Shown: positions 10,947 through 22,162 of the stretch, piece by piece
How positions within the stretch are numbered: the first letter of the stretch is position 1
Layout of the letters: every line of letters starts with the position of its first letter
Origin: Strongyloides papillosus
Lineage: Eukaryota > Nematoda > Chromadorea > Rhabditida > Strongyloididae
Assembly: GCA_005656395.1 (NCBI GenBank)
Contig: SRSI01000031.1
Coordinates: 558,001 to 622,000, forward strand
DNA length: 64,000 bases
Direction of reading: 5' to 3'
Notes under the pieces: model-generated
Database searches by the model: none
Seen by the model: only the letters and a program-made list of their open reading frames with translations
Told to the model about the DNA's origin: nothing
Translations under genes and position numbers: made by a program

Positions 10947-13181
10947 TTATTTTTCAAAAAGATATTTCATATTATACGAGTAATCAACAGCTCTAGACCT
11001 TCTAAAAAAACTTGTAACTGGATTCCAACTAGCGTTTCTTGCCAAAAATTCAATGTCACCGAATATAAACAACCCACAACGAGCTCTAGAAATTGCAACA
11101 TTGATACGTCTTGAATCTCCCAAAAAGTTTGAACAAACATCAGATGCATTCCTAGCAGTTTTCGAAGTACAGATAACAATAATGTCCCTTTCATTCCCTT
11201 GAAATGCATCAACCGTATCGATAGTTATATTTTCATTTTTAATAATACTACAGAGATTTGATACTTGAGCTTTGTACATACAAATTACGCCTAACTGTGA
11301 AGGTTCATATCCAAAATCTAAGAGTTTACGAATAAAAGTTGAAGTAAAAAAAGCTTCTGTGTCATTAGATGTAGATGTTTTCATATCAGAACGATGATCG
11401 TATCCTTTTGTGTCAAACCAAGCGATGGGACAATTACTGGGCATATTTAAACGAGTAGTAACAATACTTCTCATTGCTTCAGGTATATCAGTAAATAACT
11501 TTTCTTCGTAAAATGCGGAAGATACAAGCTTGAGAAGGTATGGATGCATTCTATACGACAAAGACAATTCAGTCTTTGGTGTTTCATTCATAAAATCAAG
11601 AAATTCAATAATAGAAGTTGTCAAAATATTATATTCTTCATCAGGAGTATATTCCATTGGAATGTATGGAGGAAGTTGTTTTGTGTCTCCAAAAAGCACG
11701 AACTTAGATTTTGGAAAACTTGCAGCGAGAAGAATAAAATTAAACAATGACATCTGACCAGCTTCATCAACAATAACCACATCCGGCTCACGACAATTAC
11801 TGTAATTCTTCCTAAAGTATTTAATAGCGTAATTTGTCGTTACAATAAAAACATTAGGATCATATGTTCTCATAAATATTTTTGATCTTCTATCCTCCAA
11901 TGCGGCAAGCATTCTTCTAAATCTGGAAAGTTCATTGAAGGTAAGATGCCTTGATTTTCTTTCCTCAACAATTTTAGATATTCTATTATATTCAGTTAAG
12001 ACGTTAAAATCAGTTGGAGTCAATTTGTCGGAAGAAGTGAATTCTTTTGAGAGTTTCAGCTTTGATTCACAGTAGTTACTTTTATTCTTCTTCTTATATT
12101 TAGCTGTTGTCGAATAAATTCTTACAGGAGAAACTTTTTGAGCATTGTTAGAGTACAAACTTTGAAAAGAAGGATTGTGTGCGCTAAATGTCTTCATTTT
12201 TTCAATACTACTTGCAATGGCATCACATCCTTTATTTGATTCAGCAGTTACTATGTACTTATATTGCGGATTGGCGAAGATAATTGAAGACGCAGTACTC
12301 GTTTTGCCTGTTCCTGGTGGTGATTGTATAAAACAAATGGGATGTCGGTCTTCTACCAGAATTAAAACGTTATTTTGTCCCTCATTTAAACCAATAGCCG
12401 AGGCAAGCCAATGATGTGTATAGTCAGAGTCTTTGTACACCACATTATTGTGATAGTATCCATCGACCAAAAGAGCTTGAAGAGTCTTCCCAAGGTCTGT
12501 TTTCCATAGTGGCTCCATAAAAGTACGCATTTCACTAGGTGTGTCAAAGTAAACACCACTATCTGGATCCAAAGATATTTTGACAATGCTAGTTTCATCC
12601 AGCAGATTTTTTAACTCCTCTTCATCTTCAGGTCCACCAACATTCCTTTCAAATTCAAATGTTATTTCATTTTTATCCACCAATTCTTCATTCAATCCAA
12701 TATAACATATATTAGCAAAAAATTTTAGTACCTTAACTGGTTCATTATTTTTTCCAGATGGGAATCCAAAAAAGTGTAGAACACAACGCTCTCCAGTTTC
12801 ATATCCCATTTTTGACAATATCGAGCTTGTTACGCGTTGTTTAAAATCTATGTATCCCGTAAAACGAACAGCTTTACAGTCCTTTAAATAGCTTTGGTAC
12901 TTTGGATTGTCAACAATATACTCTGACAGGTCTTTGTCCTTTGTGTCTAGATAACGAATTGTTTCCGTAAAATTGAAACATGCATTTAGTAAATCATCCA
13001 TTGACTTATAACAACGTTTTTTCCTGGATTTTGAAATATCTGAATCCTCCACTACATCATTAGAAATCCCATTTTCCATTACGCAATCATCCTGACTATT
13101 ATCGCTTATAGAAAATGCTTCCAGCCTTTGCGATAACCTATCTACTTCCTCGTCATAAAGTGAAAAACGAGGATGTCGCAT
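10947..13181 (-). CDS. UPF1-like superfamily 1 RNA/DNA helicase
   Basis: Single exon, 744 aa. The C-terminal two-thirds is an SF1 helicase core with all key motifs: Walker A PPGTGKT near residue 288, Walker B DEAG near 470 (VIVDEAGQM), motif III GDTKQLPP, motif IV-like SYRMHP near 540, motif V VDAFQGNERD near 658, and motif VI RRINVAISRAR near 698. The order and the DEAG box place it with the UPF1/SETX/IGHMBP2/MOV10 group (Pfam AAA_11 plus AAA_12). The first 250 residues show no UPF1 zinc-binding CH domain and match no domain I recognise, so it is not UPF1 itself. It shares a 453-bp divergent promoter region with utp-20. Likely an RNA or RNA-DNA helicase; the exact substrate is unknown. Lack of introns in a gene this size fits either Strongyloides compactness or retrocopy origin. 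Confidence 0.88.
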   Translation of the reverse strand: MRHPRFSLYDEEVDRLSQRLEAFSISDNSQDDCVMENGISNDVVEDSDISKSRKKRCYKSMDDLLNACFNFTETIRYLDTKDKDLSEYIVDNPKYQSYLKDCKAVRFTGYIDFKQRVTSSILSKMGYETGERCVLHFFGFPSGKNNEPVKVLKFFANICYIGLNEELVDKNEITFEFERNVGGPEDEEELKNLLDETSIVKISLDPDSGVYFDTPSEMRTFMEPLWKTDLGKTLQALLVDGYYHNNVVYKDSDYTHHWLASAIGLNEGQNNVLILVEDRHPICFIQSPPGTGKTSTASSIIFANPQYKYIVTAESNKGCDAIASSIEKMKTFSAHNPSFQSLYSNNAQKVSPVRIYSTTAKYKKKNKSNYCESKLKLSKEFTSSDKLTPTDFNVLTEYNRISKIVEERKSRHLTFNELSRFRRMLAALEDRRSKIFMRTYDPNVFIVTTNYAIKYFRKNYSNCREPDVVIVDEAGQMSLFNFILLAASFPKSKFVLFGDTKQLPPYIPMEYTPDEEYNILTTSIIEFLDFMNETPKTELSLSYRMHPYLLKLVSSAFYEEKLFTDIPEAMRSIVTTRLNMPSNCPIAWFDTKGYDHRSDMKTSTSNDTEAFFTSTFIRKLLDFGYEPSQLGVICMYKAQVSNLCSIIKNENITIDTVDAFQGNERDIIVICTSKTARNASDVCSNFLGDSRRINVAISRARCGLFIFGDIEFLARNASWNPVTSFFRRSRAVDYSYNMKYLFEK

Positions 13182-13634
13182 GTTTAAAAATATACACTAT
13201 ATACACTTTTAAATACACTGGAAAAATTCTTCTTTAATAATTGCAAGTATAAGATAATACCTGATCCAATTTATCTTATATACATATTGTAAGATAGATA
13301 TGCAATCAGGTATTAAAATATTTGGTCCAAAAACACATACCTCTTTAAAAAGAATAGAAATTTGAAATAGCGAAATAATTACAATACGTATATTTAACAA
13401 AAAGTATTTAATAAAAAGTAAACGTTGATTATCATATGTTTCTTTCTGTACAGAAGTTAATATGTCTTAAAGGGAAATTTCTCCAACCAATACATATTCC
13501 TCCAATACCATAAAATTTTAAAATAATTATTCTAAAAGAATATCGCTAAAAGAGAATATCTTTTTAATTAATCAAATGGTTAAGGTAAGTTTTTTATTAT
13601 ATAGATCTATGTTTTTTACCAATAACTCTTTAGA
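13182..13634. promoter_or_regulatory. Divergent promoter region, helicase (-) and utp-20 (+)
   Basis: The 453 bp between the two divergent starts must hold both promoters. On the plus side, GTAAG at about 13586 and an AG just before the utp-20 ATG (CTCTTTAG at 13626-13633) suggest a 5'-UTR intron or a spliced-leader acceptor. An ATG upstream of that donor is out of frame with utp-20. Confidence 0.4.
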
Positions 13635-16600
13635 ATGTCTAATAGTGATGAACGTAATAAAATTTTGGAGAAATATATTAATGATGTAGAAGAATGGTCA
13701 GTGGAGGAGTTAGTTAAATTGTCTGAAATAGAAGAACAATTAAAAGATGAAGGATCATTAAACTATGAAAGATTAAATCCTAGAAAATTGCTTAGATTTT
13801 GTGAAGTAAATTTTGATTGTCATGTTGGATATGATCTTTTGAAAGGGAAAGCAAAGAAGGAAAATCTTGAAGAATTCATATCATTGTCTTTTTGTAAAAA
13901 TTCACTCTTCTCTTGTCATTCCTCAACAAGACATGCTGTCTTAGAATTTTTAAAAGAATATAATCTTGTAGATGGAGAATATTTAACATACCTTATTGAT
14001 GGTGAAAAACATCCCGCAGATCTCAATTCTTTTCAAGAAAAGGGCAAAATATTTCGTAAATTACAGTACGGAAATCACAGAAAATTAATTACTCGTCCTG
14101 AAGATGAAGAAATTATTTTACGCGTTTTACTAGCACAATATTCAGTTAATTTTTCAATTTTTTGGCCTAAGATTGACGAGATTGTCGGTAGTTATGCTCG
14201 TGGAATGGATGGAGATAAATTTTTCAGTATTTGGGAAGAATTCTATAATTTTAACACAAGAAATAAAGATGTTGATCCTTACTGTGTTTCTAATATAATT
14301 GCAATTAAAAAGAATGCAAATCAAAATCGTGGCGATAGATATTTAATAAGACTATCATTGGTAAAAGCATTGTCTTCATCAATAAATGTTGTAGAAGGAA
14401 ATTTCTCAAGTTTAGCTAAAATATTCAAAGATTTGTACTATAACGAGTTTAAGAGCAAAGACCCAAATTTGTTCCTTACTGTTGATTTAGTAAACCCATC
14501 AGTTAAGGAGAAAGAAATTCCTTTGGAAGAGGCATTGGCACATGGTCGTTCTGGAAAAACAAGGGATACTGTTACTGAGTTTTGTAATCATTTTGCTAAA
14601 GTTTCAAGATTAGCTTCACGTGATAAGGATAACACAATTAAAAATATTGTTGATCATATGTTATTAGATGGTGATCCAAAATTTCTATGCCCTGCGATCA
14701 ACATTATTAAAGCCTTTCGATATAAACATGTCCACTCTTATATTGATGTATTTGAAGGACTAGGGGATCAACATGGATTTAAGAATTCATTATTAAAATT
14801 CCAACTTGCTTTCGATGAGTTGTCTACAGATAAATTTGTCCATGACAATCACAGAAATGAATTGATGAAACTTATTATAAAGATACTTTATGGGAAAATT
14901 AACAACTGTAAGAATGATTCGAAAAAAGTAATGTTTCAATTTCTTGCTGTTTTAAATGAGAATGAAGTAACAATGTTCCTTGAACTTATTTATAAGAGGA
15001 TTGTTAATTATTTTGGCAAATATTTTGAAGATAACGTATTTAATGTGGGGAAATTTGAGGCCGATTCTCATAATTTTGATATGCATTCGTTTATAAATCC
15101 TTATCTTCTTAAAAATATGCTCGATTACACGGGTTTAATTCTTCAAAATATGCGAATGAAATTATCTTGTGAGCATATTGTGTACATATCTGATGTTTGT
15201 TTATTGATATTAGCTTGTGTTACAAAGTACTTTGAATTTTTCAAAAAAGTAGGTAAAGAAGACGACAATTCCATTGAGGAACACATAAATTTTAAGTACA
15301 ATGGAATTTTAAAAGATATAAGAAAACAAGTAACTCAAACATGGGTTCAGATATTTTCAAATTTTGGTAGACAACCATTTTTAACAGAAGAGAAATTTGA
15401 GTACTTTTGGGATGAACTGATAACAAAACACACTGCAATGAAAATGAAGTCAGTTGGTCATTTAGATTATTCAAAGTCAATTAATGTTGTTTTTCCAGAT
15501 CATCTTTTAAAGTTTTTTATTCCTTTGGCTGTCTCCATAGATATGCTACCAATATTCAATATGAAGATTTGTTTGAGGAAGAGTAAATATTCTGAAATGT
15601 TTCCTATTTTATTAGAGACAGATGTTACCGAAGTACTAACAAACTCACTGCTTTCAAACTATACAATGGCTCCACTTAAAGATCAGATAGTTACTGGATT
15701 TATTACGATTGCTGAATTTTATGAAACTCAAGAAACATCGGAATTTTTAGTGAAATATAACACTATTACAGGAAATGATCTAATTAAAAAATATGCTAGA
15801 AACCTTGGAAACTACTTTTATTTGTATATAGAAAATAACGAAACATTCAAAAAAATGAAAATTATTGAGCTAAAATTGTTGTCGATTATCAGTCAAAATA
15901 TTCCTAGTGAATTGGCAAACCAATTTATAAAATTGTTTGTTTACTACCTCCAACACAACTCTTATTCCGATGAGCAAGTTATTGTTGATATCTTTAAAAT
16001 AATTTCCCAACTTCTTACTTTGGTAGACAAGTCAAACAGCGATGAAAACTATATATGGATGTTACCAATTATTATACCTTTACTTTCTTCAAAATTGTTG
16101 CGAAAAGGATTTATTAAGATTGTAAAAGCAATCAAAACTATGAGAGTTGTTTCAAACAATGAAAATTTAGTCCAACAGATAAATTGTTTAGAAATGTTAA
16201 ATAATCCTGGAACAGGTAGTATTGGATTTGAGACTTACGACAAAAGATTAGAAGGATATGATTGTATAAAACAACTTTGTAAAGATAAAAAATTACTTAA
16301 TATGGATATATTTAAGTCACTTCTCCTTACAAATGACTATTTTATTACGAAAAATACAGATCTTTCATGTAATCAGTCTGCTGAATATTCCTTATCTGAT
16401 CTTCTCATTCATTTGTCTTCTGCTTCATACACAGAAGATTACAAAAAAGAAGTATTATGTTTATATGAATCACTGATTTCAAAGAGAGTACGTGCAAAAC
16501 AAGAAGATGTCAGAAATAGTTACATTAAAATCCTATCTACATATGTAAATTCATTCCAAAATGGTTATAAATTCTCTCCATTATATGCACTGAAGACACT

Positions 16601-19600
16601 TGCACCTGATTTTGATTTCTTTGAAGAGATAGTTTCAATTCAATTAAATATCAAACAAAAAGCATTTACCCTTTTAACAGAGTGGATTCGTAAAAATGGA
16701 AACGCGTTAAATGAGATTATTTTTTATCAAATTATTATACCAATTGCTAAACCCTATATGGATGATATTCATAAAGATAAAACAACATTATCTGATGAAG
16801 CAATTAAATTATTTAGTGCTGTTATAGAACATACAAAATGGAAGAAATTTAATTTTGTTATAAATGGTTTAATAAAGAGATTACTGAAGACTACTGAAAC
16901 TATTCAAGTTAGATTACTTGTTAAACAACTTAATGCTTGTTTAGATGGATTTAGAGTGGATTTAAGGAATATAAAGGAAGAAGAAACATTATTTGATACA
17001 TCTTTGGAACCCAAAAAACGCAACGATAAAGAAGATGAAATTATTATTCATGATACAATTGAAGAAATGGATGATGCAAATGAGGATGAAGAATTTTCAG
17101 AGATAATGGATGTTACAGAGAGAGAAGATGAAACAATGGAAGAAAAGAAGTACAATGAAGCAATTGAGATGATTAGACAATTTGAATCATTTACAATACC
17201 AAAATTAGTTTCCATTATAAATTGCGATAATTTAAACATTAAGAGAACTACAAGCGATGGTAAAAAAGTTTATATTGAGGACTACTATATTCTTCGTGCA
17301 CCGATAGTCCTTCCACTCGTTAGAGTTCTTGTTAAGATGCCTGATTTTGTTATTAAAAAATACAAACATGGAGTTGTTAGTAAATTATGTTCACTACTAA
17401 TTTGTCATTCACCAGATATTCGTGAGAAGGCCAGGAAAATTATGGTTGATGTTAGTTTAACATTTGGTCCATCGTATTTAGACTTTATCATTTCCGAAAT
17501 TAGTAGACTATTAAAGAAAGGTTTTCAAGCTCATGTTGGTATATACACAATCCATATGATTCTTATAAATCAAAGAAATCTTAAACCTGGAGATTTAGAT
17601 AAATGTTATAAGCTTCTGATTGACAATTGCTTCCTTGATCAATTTAGTGTTATTGCGGAGGAGAAAGAAGTCCAACAAATTAAAGATAAATGTCCGGAAG
17701 CAAAACAGAATAAATCCAAATTTATCTATAGAATTTTGGGACAAAATTGTAATCTTAATGCTTTTGAGTATTTTGAGACAATGTCATTTAATCAATTGAA
17801 TGAAACTCCTAATTCAGAGACATTTCGAAAAATATATAGTAATTGTGAAAGTTTATCACACGGAGCAAATAAAAATACTTATGTACCTCCAAATGTAATG
17901 ATGAAATATGCTTTAGGTATTTTTGATAAACATTTGGAGAATTGTCTGAAAAAAGAAGTTATTTGTAAGGAGGATGATGATATGTTTGGTGGAGGTAGAC
18001 CCAGAGATTGTTATCTTCTCGAAGCCGAGCCTAAAAGACTAGGGCAAATGGCGAAAACAGCTCAAAAGAGTAGGAATACAGTATTTATTGCACTTGCTCT
18101 TCAATTAATTTCCGGTGTATTGGAAAAGAAAAAAATGAATGTTGGCAATGAGGAAAGTGTAAAAATGATAGAAAGTTTTGTACCGATTTTATTAAAATGT
18201 ATGGAGTTAAGGAGTGACAAAATTCAAGGTTACAGTTTAAATTGTATCTTGAATCTTTTCAATAATTTTGATCTCCCTATATTACATGAACGTGTAAATG
18301 ACTTTTTGAACCAATTATTTATAATACTCAAAAATGTTTCTGGTACAACATCAGTTAATAGTGATTTAAAGCAAAAATTATTTACCGCCTTTAAATTATT
18401 TGTAGGTAACAAGAAACCAATATCTTTTTCGGATAAACAAATAAAAATATTGTTTGCAAATATCAAAATAGAAATGTTTTCACAGAGTGTTCAAGCAAAT
18501 GCAATGAATATTCTAAAAGAAGTTGTTAAATCAAAAATTGGGTATGATCAAATTGGTGAAATAATGGAATTTTGTGTAACACAAGCTATTCAAAGTACAG
18601 TTGAAAAGTTACGTGACGCTACAAGGAATGTTGTAAGAATATATGTTAAACATAACCCTAATATGAATCATGATAAATTAATGTCATTTATACTTGATCA
18701 ATTTCAATATTCATTACCACATGGAAGAAAAAGTGCTTTGGAATTATTTACAATATTTTTAGATTTTATGGATAAATCAATATGGGATAAGGAAGGATTG
18801 ACTTCTTTTGTACGTCTATCACTACTTTTTGACGATGATGATGAAGAGGTTCAAAATTATGCTAGATTAACGATGGTTAATTTATTTGAAAAATCATCTG
18901 GTTCTGTACAATCTGATATAATGGAAGGAATAAAAAAACTTATATCTAATAAAAAGATCCCGATCTTTCTATCAGGATTAAAAGGATTAGTCTCTATATC
19001 ACGTTCTCCTTTTTCAAAAAATATCCCCAAAGAATTAATAGACTACCTTATTAAGGTAGTTAAAGTCAAATTTGTTAAAGCACCAACGCTTTTCACAGAC
19101 AAGTATTTTGAAATATTCATCCAAGAAGTTTTCATGTTTTTCGAAAAAATGCATTCTCAATATGAAATAAAAAACGTATTTGATAACGAGTTTTTGGAGA
19201 TATTGTTAAATATTACTACAAGCATTGAAAATGGACATATCATTCAAAATGTTTATAAACTGTTCTTTATTTATTTTAATTACCATCAATTAACAGATAG
19301 TTATTATGAGAAATTTTTTGAGGGGATCCAGTTTCAATGTCAAAGTTATACTTTTAATATTCAAACCGTTAGTGTTATAGCAAAAAATTTAGTTTTAATT
19401 ATCAGTAAGTGTAATGATGATCAATTAAAAGAAAAAATTATTAAATTATTGGATGGTATTGGTAAGGAAGATTTAAAAACTCCAACAACAACATTCACTA
19501 GAAGATGTTTGACACTTCTTGTACTCCAACATCTTATAATAATAAAGGAAAATATTACTGATAAAGAAATGGGATGGAATAGAATGTTGTTTGATACCTT

Positions 19601-19991
19601 ATTTCATTTCATCTATAGACATGATGTTATCAAGAAAAGCGGATCTCTTGACGTTTTACCTACCCATCAATCAGAGATGGTAAAAGATTTTGAAGAACTT
19701 GTTAGTGTTATTACAAAAAAGTTTAGTACGTTATTTGGTGATGAGTACACAACAAGACTTGGTATTATAAAAAGTCAATTAGAAAGTAAAAGATTGGAGA
19801 GAAAAAAAGCTAAATTTGAGGAGAAAATTCGTGACCCTCAAAGAGCTGCGGAAAAGAAGATAGTAAGTAATAAAAAACAGTCGGAAAGAGAAAAGTTGAA
19901 ACGTAAAAAAGTTCAAGAATTAAAGTCAGCTGGTGTTTATCAACCAAAAAAGAAAAAAAAGAGAAATGTTCAAGTTTCTTTTCTCGAATAA
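13635..19991 (+). CDS. utp-20: UTP20/DRIM homologue, small-subunit processome scaffold
   Basis: An uninterrupted frame of 2118 aa. The protein is all-helical with HEAT-like repeats. The segment near residues 1250-1375 holds the most diagnostic stretch of UTP20: helices ending in FGPSYLDFIISEI, then KKGFQAHVGIYTIHMIL, LKPGDLDKC and AEEKEVQQI, each closely paralleled in human UTP20. An acidic linker (residues about 1140-1170) and a strongly basic coiled tail (about 2050-2118, rich in KKKKK and RKK) also fit. UTP20 is a nucleolar scaffold of the U3 processome needed for 18S rRNA maturation. The length is shorter than human UTP20 (about 2785 aa). The ATG lies one base after a CTCTTTAG acceptor, so the mRNA may be trans-spliced there. 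Lack of any intron in 6.3 kb is striking. Confidence 0.88.
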   Translation: MSNSDERNKILEKYINDVEEWSVEELVKLSEIEEQLKDEGSLNYERLNPRKLLRFCEVNFDCHVGYDLLKGKAKKENLEEFISLSFCKNSLFSCHSSTRHAVLEFLKEYNLVDGEYLTYLIDGEKHPADLNSFQEKGKIFRKLQYGNHRKLITRPEDEEIILRVLLAQYSVNFSIFWPKIDEIVGSYARGMDGDKFFSIWEEFYNFNTRNKDVDPYCVSNIIAIKKNANQNRGDRYLIRLSLVKALSSSINVVEGNFSSLAKIFKDLYYNEFKSKDPNLFLTVDLVNPSVKEKEIPLEEALAHGRSGKTRDTVTEFCNHFAKVSRLASRDKDNTIKNIVDHMLLDGDPKFLCPAINIIKAFRYKHVHSYIDVFEGLGDQHGFKNSLLKFQLAFDELSTDKFVHDNHRNELMKLIIKILYGKINNCKNDSKKVMFQFLAVLNENEVTMFLELIYKRIVNYFGKYFEDNVFNVGKFEADSHNFDMHSFINPYLLKNMLDYTGLILQNMRMKLSCEHIVYISDVCLLILACVTKYFEFFKKVGKEDDNSIEEHINFKYNGILKDIRKQVTQTWVQIFSNFGRQPFLTEEKFEYFWDELITKHTAMKMKSVGHLDYSKSINVVFPDHLLKFFIPLAVSIDMLPIFNMKICLRKSKYSEMFPILLETDVTEVLTNSLLSNYTMAPLKDQIVTGFITIAEFYETQETSEFLVKYNTITGNDLIKKYARNLGNYFYLYIENNETFKKMKIIELKLLSIISQNIPSELANQFIKLFVYYLQHNSYSDEQVIVDIFKIISQLLTLVDKSNSDENYIWMLPIIIPLLSSKLLRKGFIKIVKAIKTMRVVSNNENLVQQINCLEMLNNPGTGSIGFETYDKRLEGYDCIKQLCKDKKLLNMDIFKSLLLTNDYFITKNTDLSCNQSAEYSLSDLLIHLSSASYTEDYKKEVLCLYESLISKRVRAKQEDVRNSYIKILSTYVNSFQNGYKFSPLYALKTLAPDFDFFEEIVSIQLNIKQKAFTLLTEWIRKNGNALNEIIFYQIIIPIAKPYMDDIHKDKTTLSDEAIKLFSAVIEHTKWKKFNFVINGLIKRLLKTTETIQVRLLVKQLNACLDGFRVDLRNIKEEETLFDTSLEPKKRNDKEDEIIIHDTIEEMDDANEDEEFSEIMDVTEREDETMEEKKYNEAIEMIRQFESFTIPKLVSIINCDNLNIKRTTSDGKKVYIEDYYILRAPIVLPLVRVLVKMPDFVIKKYKHGVVSKLCSLLICHSPDIREKARKIMVDVSLTFGPSYLDFIISEISRLLKKGFQAHVGIYTIHMILINQRNLKPGDLDKCYKLLIDNCFLDQFSVIAEEKEVQQIKDKCPEAKQNKSKFIYRILGQNCNLNAFEYFETMSFNQLNETPNSETFRKIYSNCESLSHGANKNTYVPPNVMMKYALGIFDKHLENCLKKEVICKEDDDMFGGGRPRDCYLLEAEPKRLGQMAKTAQKSRNTVFIALALQLISGVLEKKKMNVGNEESVKMIESFVPILLKCMELRSDKIQGYSLNCILNLFNNFDLPILHERVNDFLNQLFIILKNVSGTTSVNSDLKQKLFTAFKLFVGNKKPISFSDKQIKILFANIKIEMFSQSVQANAMNILKEVVKSKIGYDQIGEIMEFCVTQAIQSTVEKLRDATRNVVRIYVKHNPNMNHDKLMSFILDQFQYSLPHGRKSALELFTIFLDFMDKSIWDKEGLTSFVRLSLLFDDDDEEVQNYARLTMVNLFEKSSGSVQSDIMEGIKKLISNKKIPIFLSGLKGLVSISRSPFSKNIPKELIDYLIKVVKVKFVKAPTLFTDKYFEIFIQEVFMFFEKMHSQYEIKNVFDNEFLEILLNITTSIENGHIIQNVYKLFFIYFNYHQLTDSYYEKFFEGIQFQCQSYTFNIQTVSVIAKNLVLIISKCNDDQLKEKIIKLLDGIGKEDLKTPTTTFTRRCLTLLVLQHLIIIKENITDKEMGWNRMLFDTLFHFIYRHDVIKKSGSLDVLPTHQSEMVKDFEELVSVITKKFSTLFGDEYTTRLGIIKSQLESKRLERKKAKFEEKIRDPQRAAEKKIVSNKKQSEREKLKRKKVQELKSAGVYQPKKKKKRNVQVSFLE

Positions 19992-22047
19992 GCATTGTTA
20001 GTTGCATAGAGACATTTGTTGTATATTAATAAGTTGTTAAGTATATTTTGTTTTTTTTTTGTTATATCCTTTATATAGATAAATTTTTTAATAGAAAAAT
20101 TTTTCTAGATTTTTGCACGTAACTTTTTTAGAATAGAGAAATTTAAAGAAAAATAACTACAATAATAAAATGTATAGGTGATTTTTGATTTGCAATCTAT
20201 ACAGTTACATTCCATCTTAATTCCGTCTTTTGCATTTGACCTGTTAGAAAAAAAATCACTTTTGAATAAAATATATTTTAAAATGTTGTGTGTTTAATGT
20301 TAATTTGCTCTAAGTAATCTTCAGAACTACGTTTTTCTATGTTTACTGCTATGATAATTTTTAATTTAAAATTATGATTTACGGTGCAAAAAATTCCTAA
20401 ATAAACAACAACTAATAATTTTTTAAAGCCTATCAAAATACATAAAGTATGAAAGACAAAATATCAAAAAATATATAATCTGTTTTTTATAGAGCCTGAA
20501 ATCTTCCACTTAATTCTTTATAGGTTTAATAATAATTTGATTGCTAGCTATTAAATAAAAGTATGGAATGACTTCTGCTCTATATAATTATACCAATATA
20601 ATCACTGTATTTATGTTGGTCAGAAGATATGAATGATAAAGATTGATATTAAAACTTCAATATAAAAAGTATTTGAAAAACCGCCTCTACATTCTCTTAA
20701 AATAATGTTTTATATAAAAATAGGTAAAAAAAACATTAAAAATTGTAACGACAATTTATGTTTAAATCAAGATTCATGCACTTTGATATGCTAACTATTA
20801 AATTTAGTGATATCAGATTAAATCATTGGCCCAAATTTGATATTAATCTATTAAATATAATTTCGCTAGTAATCATAAGATGTTATACAAAAAATATTAT
20901 AAAAGACGAAAATCGACAAGTCCATTTTGTTTTGAGAATATATATTACCAGGTTTTTTCGTAGCAATATGCTATAGCATGTTCCTTAAAAACTTTAGCAT
21001 TTTCATTCAATTTATACACACTTTCCTATTTTAAAACGAACATAACGGTTTTAAATTTTGTCCTATATAATTCTTATTGAAAATAACTGTAAATAATAAA
21101 GTGAAGTTGGTATAGAGCGTACAAAATTAACAGTTATCGGGGAATAATACGCAAAAATTAATTATATAAAATCTTGAAGATTATATTTATTATGATAACA
21201 AAATATATAAAAGAAAAATTAATTATAACTAATTGTTGTTTAAGCTTATAAACCTTTATTTTTTGATGTTAGGAGAAAAACAATGATATATTTTATAAGT
21301 GAAACCTAAATAATCCATTTTCTTTCATCAAATTTGATGAAAACTAAAAAAAACTGTTAAAATTTGATACAAGGAAAGTAACGAAAGTTGATTTAATTTC
21401 TCATTAAAATTAGTTCAAGAATAATAATTAAGTACTGCTTTTTGTAAATTTAAGAAAATTTAAGGTAATATCATTGATATAAGTTTCTAGTTATAAGAGT
21501 GAAGAAAAAATTTTAATGAGAAAGCATCAAATTGGCGATAAAATTAAAAATATTATTTAAAATACTATGTGAGTAGGTAACTAAAATCTTTACTGAAATT
21601 TTTATCTCAATGGGTTATTGATATTAGTCACACACATTCCTAGATAAGTCGTGATTCTAAAAGTTTAATTTTTTTAATATGACAAATTAGTCGAAATGTA
21701 TCTTACCTAAATTTCAGCGGAAGATAGGAGTTGCTGTATTAAATTAATTATAGTGGGCTTTAACATATTTTAAATTCATTATAACACAACGTATCTATCT
21801 ACTATTTCTTCTATTATCATTTGTTGTTGATTTGTTATTTAATATTAAAATAAATAACGCTATAGAAATGTAAAATATTGAAGATCTCATCGATTGTTTT
21901 TTTCACTTTATAAATATGTAAGATATATCGAATACATATATATAACCCCTTGAGATACCAGCTTCAAATATTCGCGCAGGGCATGTCTATAATAGCTTGA
22001 ACACCATCAAAAGGCGCTTCAAACATAAGTTACTTTCCCAAATAGGC
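19992..22047. other. Intergenic, no gene supported
   Basis: About 2 kb AT-rich. A 72-codon frame at 20758-20976 shows no domain. From about 21940 to 22047 the sequence becomes less AT-rich and probably forms the promoter of the MSP-BTB gene. Confidence 0.45.
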
Positions 22048-22054
22048 TATAAAA
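22048..22054 (+). promoter_or_regulatory. TATA box of the MSP-BTB gene
   Basis: TATAAAA within GGCTATAAAAGG, a textbook TATA context, 109 bp upstream of the chosen ATG at 22163. The region just upstream (21950-22045) is unusually GC-rich for this window. Confidence 0.6.
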
Positions 22055-22162
22055 GGCGGTGTTTTGTTATTCTATATTCACATTCATTGTTTATTCGTGA
22101 AATTGGTGTTCTCTGCTAACACTGTATATTTATATTATTTTAATCATCACAAAAAAAATACA

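Noticed and set aside
20758..20976. 72-codon frame upstream of the MSP-BTB gene
   Set aside because: No domain or leader; isolated in AT-rich DNA.
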